NCBI GenBank assembly: GCA_964649005.1
Contig: CAZYMD010000045.1
Location: 1 to 28,830 of the forward strand
Reading direction: 5' to 3'
Length of the DNA stretch: 28,830 nt
Source: CAZGMJ01 sp964649005
Lineage (GTDB): Bacteria > Planctomycetota > Phycisphaerae > Sedimentisphaerales > Anaerobacaceae
The notes beneath the pieces are model-generated. The model ran no database searches. It had not been told where the DNA came from and saw only the letters and a list, made by a program, of their open reading frames with translations. A program made the translations under genes and the position numbers. This document shows, one piece after another, positions 15,779-23,984 of the stretch (positions are counted from its first letter, which is position 1; each line of letters opens with the position of its first letter).

Positions 15779-16960
15779 CTATTTCGTAATTCCAATCCCT
15801 TTGTGTTTGGCCAGAATCTCATCCGCCAGCTTGTCCAAAGCGTCAAAATCGCCGTCTTTGGGCTCACCTTTAACTATCACCGGCTCAATCACCTCAACCT
15901 TCAGGTTGGGCATCATCCCCGTCAGTTGCTCGACCGTCTTGCCGCCCCAGCCATAGGATCCTATGATAGAGGCAAATTTCGTTTTTGGCCGAAGAGCGTT
16001 AGCCAGAAACGCCGCATACGCCGCACACGGATGAGGACCGATCAAAACCGTCGGTGTCCCCACAACCAAAGTCGCTGCATCAACCAAAGCCATCGCCAGC
16101 TCGCCAATATCAACGGACGCTAATTCGAACTGCCTCACCTTGATTCCCCGTTCGATCAGGGCGTCTACAAAGTGAGAAACCATCTTGCCCGTGCTGCCAT
16201 GCATAGATACGTATGCGACAACGACTTCGTTCTTTACTACATCAGACGCCCAGTCCCTATACGCATCAATAATAAACGCAGGCTTATTGTGCACAGGCCC
16301 GTGGCTCGGCGCGATCATTTCAATGTCCAATTCAGCAAGGTTGGCTATATTGCTGTTAATCTGCTTGCGAAAAGGCATCATAATCTCGGCGTAATACCTC
16401 TTGGCCGAGCTGTAAACCTCCGCTTCATCATCAACGAAAAGACTGCTCGTCGCCAGATGCGCCCCAAAGAAGTCGCAGGAAAACAGCACCCTGTCCTCTT
16501 TAAGATACGTGCTCATCGTTTCGGGCCAATGAACCCATGGAGTGTAGACAAAGCGAAGCGTCTTATTGCCCAAAGACAGCTCCTCTCCATCCTCAACCAC
16601 GATAAACCGGTCATCCTCAACGCCCAGCAGGTCCATCAGCATCCCTTTACACTTGGGATTGGTCACCACCTTGGCCTCAGGAAACATAAGCAGCACATCG
16701 GGTAAACTCCCCGAATGATCCTGCTCAGCGTGATGTGCGACAACGTAGTCAATCTTGTCGATCCCGGCTTGCAGAAGATTATCGAACAGAACCTCCGTCT
16801 TGCTCGGATCGACAGTATCCAACAACGCCGTCTTCTCACTACCTTTGATGAGGTAGGAATTGTAGCTCGTACCGTGGGGCAGCGGGATAAGCCTGTCAAA
16901 AAGTCTCGCGTCCCAGTCTATCGCGCCTACAGAAAAAATGTCAGCCTTCAATTGCCTCAT
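15779..16960 (-). CDS. fprA: Flavodiiron protein (oxygen and/or NO reductase), class A
   Basis: The 393-residue protein has an N-terminal metallo-beta-lactamase-like diiron domain with ligands H77, E79, D81 and H82 (HAEQDH), H144, D163 and H220. A C-terminal flavodoxin domain starts near 247, with an FMN-loop SMHGSTGKM. It reduces O2 to water or NO to N2O with electrons from rubredoxin, here probably the Hrb protein of the same island. The ATG overlaps the stop of the NiSOD-Tpx gene by four bases (ATGA), so translation is coupled. It is cytoplasmic. All diiron ligands are present. Confidence 0.95.
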   Translation of the reverse strand: MRQLKADIFSVGAIDWDARLFDRLIPLPHGTSYNSYLIKGSEKTALLDTVDPSKTEVLFDNLLQAGIDKIDYVVAHHAEQDHSGSLPDVLLMFPEAKVVTNPKCKGMLMDLLGVEDDRFIVVEDGEELSLGNKTLRFVYTPWVHWPETMSTYLKEDRVLFSCDFFGAHLATSSLFVDDEAEVYSSAKRYYAEIMMPFRKQINSNIANLAELDIEMIAPSHGPVHNKPAFIIDAYRDWASDVVKNEVVVAYVSMHGSTGKMVSHFVDALIERGIKVRQFELASVDIGELAMALVDAATLVVGTPTVLIGPHPCAAYAAFLANALRPKTKFASIIGSYGWGGKTVEQLTGMMPNLKVEVIEPVIVKGEPKDGDFDALDKLADEILAKHKGIGITK

Positions 16961-18003
16961 TTTGTCACTTCCTTAACGGCCTTCAAAGCCGCTTCATAAT
17001 CAGGTTCATGCGTAAGCTCGCTAACGGTTTCCTTGTAACGCACGACCCCTTCCTTATCCACTACGAATACCACCCGTGCCAGAAGCCGCAATCCTTCGAT
17101 CAAGACGCCATAAGCATTTCCAAACGCCGCACTGCGGTGGTCCGAGAGCGTCTGAACGTTCTTGATACCCTCTGCACTGCACCAGCGTCCCTGCGCAAAG
17201 GGCAGATCCATACTGACCGCAAGCACAACAACATCGTCACCCAAAGAAGTCGCCCGCTCGTTAAATGTTCTCGCCTCTTTCTGGCAAACCGATGTATCAA
17301 GCGAAGGGACCGACAAAATCACAAGAGTCTTTCCCTGAAAAGCCGAAAGCTTCACAGCCGAGAGATCATTTGCAGTTGCTTCGAAATCAGGGGCACGCTG
17401 CCCAACCTTCACATCCGTTCCGGTGAGATTCAGCGGTGAGCCTTTCATTGTAATTGTCCGTTGTTGCATAGTTTGCACTCCTTTGTTTGCAAGAGCGGCC
17501 TGATTGGAGTATACGTCATGGAACTCCGCCAGCAAAGCTCTAAGTTTAACAACATTATCCAGATCCGTCGTCTGCTTTGCCTTCATCGAGTAGACAATCA
17601 TTTTGTGTAGAAGCGTCAGTTGCTTTATATACTGCTCATGGGCCTGGGCGTCGCCTTCTGAGGGCGGCTTCAACCGCTGAGCCATAAAGTAGTACGTTAC
17701 AATATCGCTCAGCTCGTCGGCGTGTAAATCCTTGTTGTTGACCCACCGAACAAGCTGATTCATGTTCGGCTTCTCCTCGGCTGACAGCGTCTCAATCGTC
17801 TTCATCGCCTTTTCGATGGTCGTGATATGTTCCGCTATCATGTCAATGCGAGCGTGATCATCGTATATTCCACAAGGCACCTGGCAATGTGCGTAGACTA
17901 CAGAGCCAAGCATAATCGCCCAGACAACAGCAACCCATGTTAATGCCTTTCCAAAGACACAATTCATCGCAGCGGCCTTTATCTTAATGATTTGCGCATT
18001 CAT
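16957..18003 (-). CDS. Exported nickel superoxide dismutase fused to thiol peroxidase (SodN-Tpx)
   Basis: The 348-residue frame has three parts. Residues 1-38 are a Sec-type signal peptide ending SVVYA. Residues 39-170 match NiSOD: the nickel hook H39-C40-x-x-P43-C44-G45-x-Y47-D48 (HCQVPCGIYDD) lies right after the signal peptide, followed by the helical bundle. Residues 179-348 are a complete atypical 2-Cys thiol peroxidase, with peroxidatic C240 (SLDTSVC) and resolving C275 (DLPFAQGRWC). NiSOD needs a free N-terminal His, which signal peptidase cleavage after Ala38 would create. Superoxide would give H2O2, then removed by Tpx in the same chain. AAAGGAG lies seven bases before the ATG. It overlaps the flavodiiron start by four bases. 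The fusion is unusual; a lost stop between two genes is the alternative. Confidence 0.9.
   Translation of the reverse strand: MNAQIIKIKAAAMNCVFGKALTWVAVVWAIMLGSVVYAHCQVPCGIYDDHARIDMIAEHITTIEKAMKTIETLSAEEKPNMNQLVRWVNNKDLHADELSDIVTYYFMAQRLKPPSEGDAQAHEQYIKQLTLLHKMIVYSMKAKQTTDLDNVVKLRALLAEFHDVYSNQAALANKGVQTMQQRTITMKGSPLNLTGTDVKVGQRAPDFEATANDLSAVKLSAFQGKTLVILSVPSLDTSVCQKEARTFNERATSLGDDVVVLAVSMDLPFAQGRWCSAEGIKNVQTLSDHRSAAFGNAYGVLIEGLRLLARVVFVVDKEGVVRYKETVSELTHEPDYEAALKAVKEVTK
17467..17484 (-). promoter_or_regulatory. Internal ribosome binding site and ATG at the NiSOD/Tpx boundary
   Basis: Inside the fused frame, AAAGGAG (17478-17484 on the minus strand) lies eight bases before an in-frame ATG (17467-17469). 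That ATG starts MQQRTITMKGSP, the normal start of a free thiol peroxidase. It could produce a 170-residue cytoplasmic Tpx besides the exported fusion. The motif is as strong as the genuine start sites nearby. Confidence 0.65.
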
Positions 18004-18151
18004 GGTTTTTCTCCTTTACGCACTTTACGTACACTACCCGATAGTTCGTTTTCACGAATCCATCAGTTGGCAAATTCAACTTTAACCAACGCATCGTCTT
18101 CACTATCTGCTTGTCACAAATAGGAACTGTACAGCCCCAACGCAGTGAAAC

Positions 18152-19660
18152 TCACTTCGATGTTGCTTCGACACGATCGTTCTGCGACATGCCGGCCAGG
18201 CGCTTCACATCCTTAAGGTCCAGTCCAAGCCCTTTGGCTACACCGCTGCCGTAGTCCGGATCGGCCTTGTAGAACAGCGCCGTCTGGCGAAGCTGAATTC
18301 GCTTCTGCGCATTACCCAAGTGGGCGACAATGTTGCCGACCAAATGTTCGCGGTCGGTATCGGTCATCACGCGACGATACAGCTCGCCAGGCTGGAAGAA
18401 ATCGTCATCAGTCAATTCCTGTGGATGCCGCGCAGCCTGCCCATCCAAATCTATAGGTGGCTCGGCCACGCTTAGATCAGGCTCCGGCCCACCCATAGAG
18501 TTTGGCCAGTAATTAGGCCCGCCGCCCCCATTTTCATCCAGCCTCATGTATCCATCACGCTGGTAGTTGTTCGCCTTGCAAGCCTTCGGCGCATTGATCT
18601 TAAGAAGCTGATAGTTGGGCCCCAGCCGGTATAGGTGTGCATCGTGATAAGAGATTACACGCGCCTGGAGCATCTTGTCAGGCGACGCTCCGATACCGGG
18701 TACAAAATTGCCCGGACTGAAAGCCGCCTGCTCAACCTCAGCGAAGTAGTTTTCAGGATTGCGATTGAGCACCATCCTACCGATATCAATCAATGGGTAG
18801 TCCCCATGGGGCCAAACCTTTGTAATGTCAAAAATGTTCCACCGATAGTTCTTGGCCTCCTCAGGCGGCATGATCTGAACGCACACCCGCCATGAGGGGT
18901 ATTCGCCCTTCGTTATCGCATCACGCAGATCACACGCCGCGTGGTCAGGACTCTCGCCTGCAAGACGTGTAGCTTCCTGCCGTGTCAGGTTTTCAATACC
19001 CTGCTCGGTCTTGAAGTGATATTGCACCCAGAAGTACTCGCCCTTGTCGTTGTACCACTTGAATGTGTGGCTGCTGTAGCCATTCATGTGCCTGAAGTTT
19101 TTCGGTGTCCCCCGATCCGAGAACAGGATCGTCACCTGATGTAGCGATTCCGGCGTCAGCGACAGAAAATCCCAGAACATATCCGCGTTCGGCATATTAG
19201 TGGCGGGATTACGCTTCTGAGTATGGATGAAGTCTGGGAACTTCAGAGGATCGCGAATGAAAAATACCGGAGTGTTGTTTCCGGTCATGTCGTAGTTGCC
19301 CTCTTCAGTGTAAAACTTCACCGCAAAGCCTCGCGGGTCTCGCGCCGCATCCGCTGAGCCTTTCTCGCCGCCCACAGTTGAAAAACGCGCGAATACGTCC
19401 GTCTTTTTGCCAACCTCTGTAAGAAACTTCGCTCTCGTGTACTTAGACATATCGGCGGTACACTCGAAGTAACCATGAGCGCCGGTTCCTTTCGCATGCA
19501 CAACTCGCTCGGGAATGCGCTCGCGATTGAAATGGGCCAGCTTCTCCAACAGATGCACGTCCTGCATCAACGCCGGTCCGCGTGGGCCGGCTGTCAAGCT
19601 GTTCTGGTCATCGTCAACCGGCATCCCTGATGCAGTAGTCAAAGTTTTCTTCTTTGCCAT
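18152..19660 (-). CDS. katA: Monofunctional heme catalase
   Basis: The 502-residue small-subunit catalase converts hydrogen peroxide to water and oxygen. The distal His55 (RVVHAKG), Asn128 (GNNTPVFFIRDP), proximal heme-ligating Tyr338 and nearby Arg334 (RVISYHDAHLYRLG) are all at family spacing. The start has AAGGAG seven bases upstream. It lies between rubrerythrin (114 bases upstream) and the NiSOD-Tpx gene (148 bases downstream), gaps large enough for separate promoters. A weak TTGTCT-17-TAATGG pair lies in the upstream gap. No signal peptide is visible, so it is cytoplasmic. Confidence 0.97.
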   Translation of the reverse strand: MAKKKTLTTASGMPVDDDQNSLTAGPRGPALMQDVHLLEKLAHFNRERIPERVVHAKGTGAHGYFECTADMSKYTRAKFLTEVGKKTDVFARFSTVGGEKGSADAARDPRGFAVKFYTEEGNYDMTGNNTPVFFIRDPLKFPDFIHTQKRNPATNMPNADMFWDFLSLTPESLHQVTILFSDRGTPKNFRHMNGYSSHTFKWYNDKGEYFWVQYHFKTEQGIENLTRQEATRLAGESPDHAACDLRDAITKGEYPSWRVCVQIMPPEEAKNYRWNIFDITKVWPHGDYPLIDIGRMVLNRNPENYFAEVEQAAFSPGNFVPGIGASPDKMLQARVISYHDAHLYRLGPNYQLLKINAPKACKANNYQRDGYMRLDENGGGGPNYWPNSMGGPEPDLSVAEPPIDLDGQAARHPQELTDDDFFQPGELYRRVMTDTDREHLVGNIVAHLGNAQKRIQLRQTALFYKADPDYGSGVAKGLGLDLKDVKRLAGMSQNDRVEATSK

Positions 19661-19742
19661 TTTTCGTCTCCTTATTTTAAGTCCCGGTATCCCATTATTT
19701 CAGACTTTCCGAACAGACAACGCCTGGCCCATCACATCAGCA

Positions 19743-19763
19743 TCGCGATATTCTAACTCGCGA
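19743..19763. repeat. Paired TCGCGA palindromes between rubrerythrin and catalase genes
   Basis: TCGCGA occurs at 19743-19748 and 19758-19763, 15 bases centre to centre. The two copies can also pair with each other as a 6-bp hairpin with a 9-base loop. It sits just after the rubrerythrin stop and before the catalase gene, so it could be a weak operon-internal hairpin or a protein-binding site. Confidence 0.35.
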
Positions 19764-19774
19764 AGCTTATTCGA

Positions 19775-20347
19775 CTAATAATTCGCCGCTTCCAATTCGA
19801 AATAGTCCTGCGGGTGCGCGCATGCCGGACAAGACGTCGGCGCCTCTGTTCCTTCGTGGACATATCCACAGTTCCGGCAAACCCATCGCACCGGCTTGGA
19901 ACGCTTAAAAACAACCCCATCCTCAATGTTCATTGCCAATGCCACGTATCTGTCCTCGTGGCGTTTCTCTGCAACAGCAATATTACGGAACACCTTTGCG
20001 ATCTCTGAAAATCCTTCCTTCTCCGCCACATCTGCAAATTCAGGATACATTTCCGTAGTCTCATAGTGCTCTCCTGCAGCAGCGGCTTTGAGGTTCTCAA
20101 CAGTCGTCCCTATAACACCAGCAGGAAATGCCGCTGTTATCTCCACCTCTCCACCCTGCAGAAATTTGAACTCACGCTTGGCATGTTCTTTCTCCTGATT
20201 GGCGGTCTCTTCGAAGATCGAAGAAATCTGAACGTAACCTTCCTTCTTCGCCTGGCTCGCAAAATACGTGTACCTGTTCCTCGCCTGAGATTCACCAGCA
20301 AACGCAGCTAAAAGGTTCTTCTCAGTTTGACTTCCCTTTAATTCCAT
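19775..20347 (-). CDS. rbr: Rubrerythrin
   Basis: The 190-residue protein has an N-terminal diiron four-helix domain (about 1-145, with AFAGESQARNRYTYFA, EETANQEKEHAKREF and AVAEKRHEDRY). A C-terminal rubredoxin domain follows (CRNCGYVHEG and CPACAHPQDYFE). It reduces hydrogen peroxide to water in the cytoplasm of anaerobes with electrons from rubredoxin/NAD(P)H. GGAGG lies six bases before the ATG, 29 bases after the perR-like stop, so the two genes form an operon. All iron ligands appear intact and the length is normal. Confidence 0.97.
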   Translation of the reverse strand: MELKGSQTEKNLLAAFAGESQARNRYTYFASQAKKEGYVQISSIFEETANQEKEHAKREFKFLQGGEVEITAAFPAGVIGTTVENLKAAAAGEHYETTEMYPEFADVAEKEGFSEIAKVFRNIAVAEKRHEDRYVALAMNIEDGVVFKRSKPVRWVCRNCGYVHEGTEAPTSCPACAHPQDYFELEAANY

Positions 20348-20376
20348 TGAATACCTCCGTTCTTCTACAATTCCAA

Positions 20377-20838
20377 TTACTCTTCGCTACACAAATTACA
20401 TATGCCTTCAATATAAACGGTCTTACGCAGAACCGTACAATCCTTCAATATTCCTTCAGGCAGTTGGATATCATCAAATGGCTCGTGGTGAAAATCGAGA
20501 ATCCGCTTGCACTTGATGCACCGGAAGTGCTGATGATTGCTCAATCCGCCATCATATCGCCGGGCATCTCCGGATCCTTCCAAAACATAAGCTAATCCTT
20601 TCTGGCTCAGAGTCACCAGTGTCCTGTTCACAGTGTCCAGAGAGATACTTGGCAGCGTCTTCCGTACTCTCTCAAAGAGCATCTCGGCCGAGGGGTGTTC
20701 GTCCGATCCAATCAGTTCTCTATATATTACCACTCTTTGTGGAGTGACCTTCAAGCCCATTTTTCGACATTTTTCTTCAAATACACGGATTTTTTCATCC
20801 GACTCATTCCTGACATGTTGTGTGCTTTCGTTATTCAT
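20377..20838 (-). CDS. perR: Fur-family regulator, PerR-like
   Basis: The 153-residue protein has a Fur winged helix (GLKVTPQRVVIYREL, HPSAEMLFERVRKTLPSISLDTVNRTL). The dimerisation domain carries two CxxC zinc pairs (CIKC and CNLC). Residues matching the PerR regulatory metal site are present (HPSAE, RRYD, NHQHF and ILDF), including the Asp after IL that distinguishes PerR from Fur. It should repress peroxide defence genes and lose DNA binding when a metal-bound His is oxidised. It is first in the island. The ATG at 20838 has no nearby Shine-Dalgarno and sits next to the -10, so the mRNA may be leaderless. The frame opens with a TTG at 20874, which I reject as it lies within the -35. Confidence 0.9.
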   Translation of the reverse strand: MNNESTQHVRNESDEKIRVFEEKCRKMGLKVTPQRVVIYRELIGSDEHPSAEMLFERVRKTLPSISLDTVNRTLVTLSQKGLAYVLEGSGDARRYDGGLSNHQHFRCIKCKRILDFHHEPFDDIQLPEGILKDCTVLRKTVYIEGICNLCSEE

Positions 20839-20841
20839 ATT

Positions 20842-20874
20842 TACAACTATGTAGTACTTACTCCTATTTGTCAA
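20842..20874 (-). promoter_or_regulatory. perR promoter with overlapping PerR/Fur-like semipalindrome
   Basis: On the minus strand a perfect TTGACA (20869-20874) and CATAGT (20846-20851) are separated by 17 bases. A 15-bp imperfect palindrome in 7-1-7 form (TACTACA-T-AGTTGTA, five of seven pairs matching) overlaps the -10 at 20842-20856. That is the size of a PerR/Fur box, though it matches the Bacillus consensus poorly. Autoregulation is a reasonable inference. Confidence 0.5.
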
Positions 20875-21293
20875 GCAGGTTCTTGACTCTCTTCAAAAAA
20901 AGTCTCCCAATACTGAGCCTGTCGGTCCCCCATTGCATGCACCGGAATATTACCTGCCGACACAAACATGTTTACGTTTCGCAACATACAACGTAACTTC
21001 TTATTTATCAAAAGCTTTCTGCCCATAACAGACATACGATTCCGCCCAATATGTTGGTTCCAGACAACACTCCGTAACAGACCGCACAGAGCGCATAGAC
21101 TGGATAACTCAGCACGTGCCAATAATATCGCTATAATACCACTGCCTTTTCATATCTTATAGGACCGTGTCCAAGAGTACTCATTAATCAACGCTCTCGG
21201 CGGTCCGGCACATTCTTTGCTCTATATATCAAAGCTGTTCGTGGGCTATACAGCCGTGATGAAAAGAGACGTAGTGGTAAGGAGAACAGGGTA
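20875..21293. other. Divergent intergenic region between perR and the coiled-coil gene
   Basis: About 420 bases with no convincing gene. Small open frames here lack ribosome sites and familiar motifs. The region must hold the upstream part of the perR promoter and the promoter of the plus-strand small gene; a TATACA near 21248 could be a -10, but no good -35 precedes it. Confidence 0.4.
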
Positions 21294-21554
21294 ATGGATG
21301 AAGCTAACATCGAGGACAAGCTCAACGAACTTGTAAAGGAATTCGGAGAAGGATTTGGTCCACAACAGGAAAAGCTGGCGAAACTTGCCCAACAGGCACA
21401 GACAAACCGGAAGAAGCTCGAAAAGAGCATCAACTCTCTGCAGGAATCGTTGGACTATCTGCGCGTTTGCATCAAATATCAACTCTTCGACCTCGAAGCA
21501 ACCCGGCGAGAAAACCAGTATCTAAGAAAGCTGCTCGAAGAAAACAATAGCTAA
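21294..21554 (+). CDS. Small coiled-coil protein
   Basis: The 86-residue protein is highly charged and predicted to be almost all helical. Leucines and isoleucines are spaced as in coiled coils (for example LAKLAQQAQTNRKKLEKSI and later LEATRRENQYLRKLLEEN). It has no signal peptide, membrane helix or enzyme motif. AAGGAG lies nine bases before the ATG, which supports this strand over the antisense open frames that cover it. Its function is unknown; such proteins often act as adaptors or assembly factors. It faces away from the perR island and does not obviously belong to it. Confidence 0.65.
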   Translation: MDEANIEDKLNELVKEFGEGFGPQQEKLAKLAQQAQTNRKKLEKSINSLQESLDYLRVCIKYQLFDLEATRRENQYLRKLLEENNS

Positions 21555-21655
21555 AAGCTCCTCACAAAAGCCGAGGGCAAAGCTTGCAGCACAATGAAGA
21601 ACTGGCCAAACACATAATCTAAACGTATATCCACTACCAGACAATTCACGCCTGC

Positions 21656-21689
21656 AAAAATAGCCCTGCCATAACTTGACAGGGCTATC
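21656..21689 (-). terminator. Rho-independent terminator of the large exported protein gene
   Basis: On the minus strand a perfect 9-bp stem (ATAGCCCTG pairing with CAGGGCTAT) with an 11-base loop is followed by TTTTT. It lies about 55 bases after the stop of the gene at 21743-23596. Confidence 0.8.
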
Positions 21690-21742
21690 CTTAAAAACAC
21701 TGCATTCCGGCCGCCCTAATTCGGCTGGCCACTGCTGCTTGC

Positions 21743-23596
21743 TTATTTCGGTTGTTGTGCGCCAGCATTCTGCTGCAATTGCATGAACGCCGAAATTATC
21801 TCAATCAAATGCTGCTTCGGCAAGGCAATCTTCACTGTTCCCCGATCAACTCCGCCCCAACCGGCAATATTGATATTGCTTGTTGTCGGCACATTGATAT
21901 CACCCATCTTCGGTGCGTTTTCACCCATACTGGCCGTCATAACGCCAACCATTTTAAGCAAACGTACATAGTTATAGGTTACTACGAAATCAGCAGTCTC
22001 AGACCCGGGCAGCATCGACATGGCAGCTTTCATCTCCGAGCCTACTGGCTTGGCGCCCGCTTTGACCTGGTCTATTAAAGCACGTATCTCAGAGTCAGCA
22101 TCGCCTCCGACAACGACTGCACAGATTTCGTCCATAACCGCCCAACGATAGTCAAAACCGCCGCCGTACATCGCTTCGATCATCTTTCCTGGAGGGGTAT
22201 CAGGCTGCGTGGATTTCATAGTCAATCTTGCGAAATCTATCGAAATACCCTTGTAGCTGTCGGCGTTGTACTTGGCCGAGTAATCAATTTCAATACCCAT
22301 ACCCTTGTATAGGTCCGCAATACCGCTCTTGTCAAAGAGTTCCGTCGATTCCTTAAGCAGTTCTTTGAATTTAGCCGCGTCTTTAATTGACAACACGTAC
22401 TTGACCGCGAACGGGGGTTTAGTCTTCGGATCGACCGTAAACGTACCCGCCACCGGCCCACCGAGAACATCTATCATCTTGGCTGTAATAGCTTTCATCT
22501 GTGCAAGGCCATCGGCGTCCACACTCTCGCCGACAAGTGTCGGCAACAGGTCGAAGAACACGTCATACATCCTCTTCCAGGACTTACCAACATGCCCGTA
22601 GAAACCCGCCGCAGATCCATCTTCGGCATAACCCATAAGCGTGTTCTTCTGACCGGCGTTGTCTTTGATAAGCAGCCCTGCCAGATGCGTACCGGGAAGT
22701 GCACAGATCGTCTCACTGATCGTCAGCACGTCCGCCTTGGGCTCCAGCGCAATGCTGATGAATTTGGCCTCTTCCAAAAACCCTTCGAGGAGCATTCCGT
22801 ACATATCGAAAATCCCCTCCATGTCCATCATAGGGCCCTGCGCATCGTTCTTTATCTGCGCCACAATACCCGTCTTGAACTCATCAAATTTATCCAGCAG
22901 CACAGTCCCAAAAGCCTGGCGAGCCAGTTGAATGTCACCGTACGCCCAGATAGGCTCGCTCTTCGCCGCCTTCGCATCCACTGCGTCGAGCCCGGCTGCT
23001 ATAGATGCCCCTTGTCCCGATCCGCTCGTACCGAGGCCCATCATATCCTTATAGAACAACACCTGTTCGTAAAGCTTCGGGATAGTCACCAGTGCATGAT
23101 CGCCCGCCTGTATCGCAATAAGCCAGGGCTCACCGCCATCGTCATTCTTAGCCGATATTTTCACTACACCGTTTTCATCGGGCTCGCTAACATTGGGATT
23201 GCCGCTGACGAATTTACCGAAGTCTGAAATCGGCACTAAAACACCGATATAAACATCGGGAATAGCCGCATAACTATCCGGGTCCGCCACGCCAAAAACC
23301 GCAAAGCTGCCGTTCATATTCACACCTTGCAGCTCAGGCGATCCGAGCGCCTCCGCAAGCTTCGCGCGAACAATCATTCGCGCGCCCATCGGGACCGGCG
23401 CTATTCCTGCTATGTACTTATCCAATTCCCCAAGCGTATATTCGAAGTTGTTGATCCGAGCGACAAACATGCTCTCGCTAGGCACCATACTCAGAACATC
23501 CTTGCCTGTGGCGCCCTGGGCGAAGACGCCGCCTGCGCCAAAAACCACCAACAGGCACACACAGACGATTCCCTTGTAGTATTTCGGTGAACTCAT
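21743..23596 (-). CDS. Large exported protein of unknown function
   Basis: The 617-residue product has a clear signal peptide (about residues 1-26, CLLVVFGAGGVFAQ). A long soluble region follows without internal membrane helices; it begins DVLSMVPSESMFVARINN and contains several repeated alpha/beta-looking units (for example the stretches ending PISDFGKFVSG and KDAAKFKELLKES). The opening resembles exported planctomycete proteins of the DUF3352 kind, but this is only an impression. The ATG has a near-perfect ribosome site (TAAGGAGGT) at good distance, and a terminator follows the stop, so it is a monocistronic, probably well-expressed periplasmic or surface protein. Confidence 0.8.
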   Translation of the reverse strand: MSSPKYYKGIVCVCLLVVFGAGGVFAQGATGKDVLSMVPSESMFVARINNFEYTLGELDKYIAGIAPVPMGARMIVRAKLAEALGSPELQGVNMNGSFAVFGVADPDSYAAIPDVYIGVLVPISDFGKFVSGNPNVSEPDENGVVKISAKNDDGGEPWLIAIQAGDHALVTIPKLYEQVLFYKDMMGLGTSGSGQGASIAAGLDAVDAKAAKSEPIWAYGDIQLARQAFGTVLLDKFDEFKTGIVAQIKNDAQGPMMDMEGIFDMYGMLLEGFLEEAKFISIALEPKADVLTISETICALPGTHLAGLLIKDNAGQKNTLMGYAEDGSAAGFYGHVGKSWKRMYDVFFDLLPTLVGESVDADGLAQMKAITAKMIDVLGGPVAGTFTVDPKTKPPFAVKYVLSIKDAAKFKELLKESTELFDKSGIADLYKGMGIEIDYSAKYNADSYKGISIDFARLTMKSTQPDTPPGKMIEAMYGGGFDYRWAVMDEICAVVVGGDADSEIRALIDQVKAGAKPVGSEMKAAMSMLPGSETADFVVTYNYVRLLKMVGVMTASMGENAPKMGDINVPTTSNINIAGWGGVDRGTVKIALPKQHLIEIISAFMQLQQNAGAQQPK

Positions 23597-23911
23597 AATA
23601 AGGACCTCCTTAGCTCAATAAAGTTAGTTCTCTGGTTCTAATCATAACACAATATACAAGACGCACATCGGAAAAGAAAGTTACAAACTTCTCCGCCTCG
23701 CAATATCATAATCGAATCCGCTAACGACCCGTAAATACAGCAATAACAAGCACATACAAAAATCACACTTTACGATAAATTAACAGTAAAAAAGTTTTAT
23801 CTCCCACAACAACAACCTTTGTAGGCCGTATTTCAGATTACTCCCGCATGGCCCCGCGTCGATGGAAATACAGCCAATCTGCAGGCCCCGCCGAATATCT
23901 TGGGTATTCTG

Positions 23912-23940
23912 TTGCAAAACAGCATCCGCCAACCTCTATA
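23912..23940 (+). promoter_or_regulatory. Candidate promoter of the ECF sigma operon
   Basis: TTGCAA (23912-23917) and TCTATA (23935-23940) are 17 bases apart, about 45 bases before the sigma start codon. The match is moderate. The remaining part of the 388-base gap (23597-23984) shows no gene; the promoter of the large exported protein must lie in its left half. Confidence 0.35.
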
Positions 23941-23984
23941 TGAGTGAGAAACGCGTATTCTCAGTGATTACTATAGGAATAGTC

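Noticed and set aside
20871..21122. 83-codon minus-strand open frame upstream of perR
   Set aside because: It has no ribosome site, overlaps the perR -35 and has an unremarkable composition; probably chance.
21188..21482. Minus-strand Ser/Phe/Leu-rich open frames opposite the coiled-coil gene
   Set aside because: The plus-strand frame has a good ribosome site and coiled-coil periodicity; these are its shadow.
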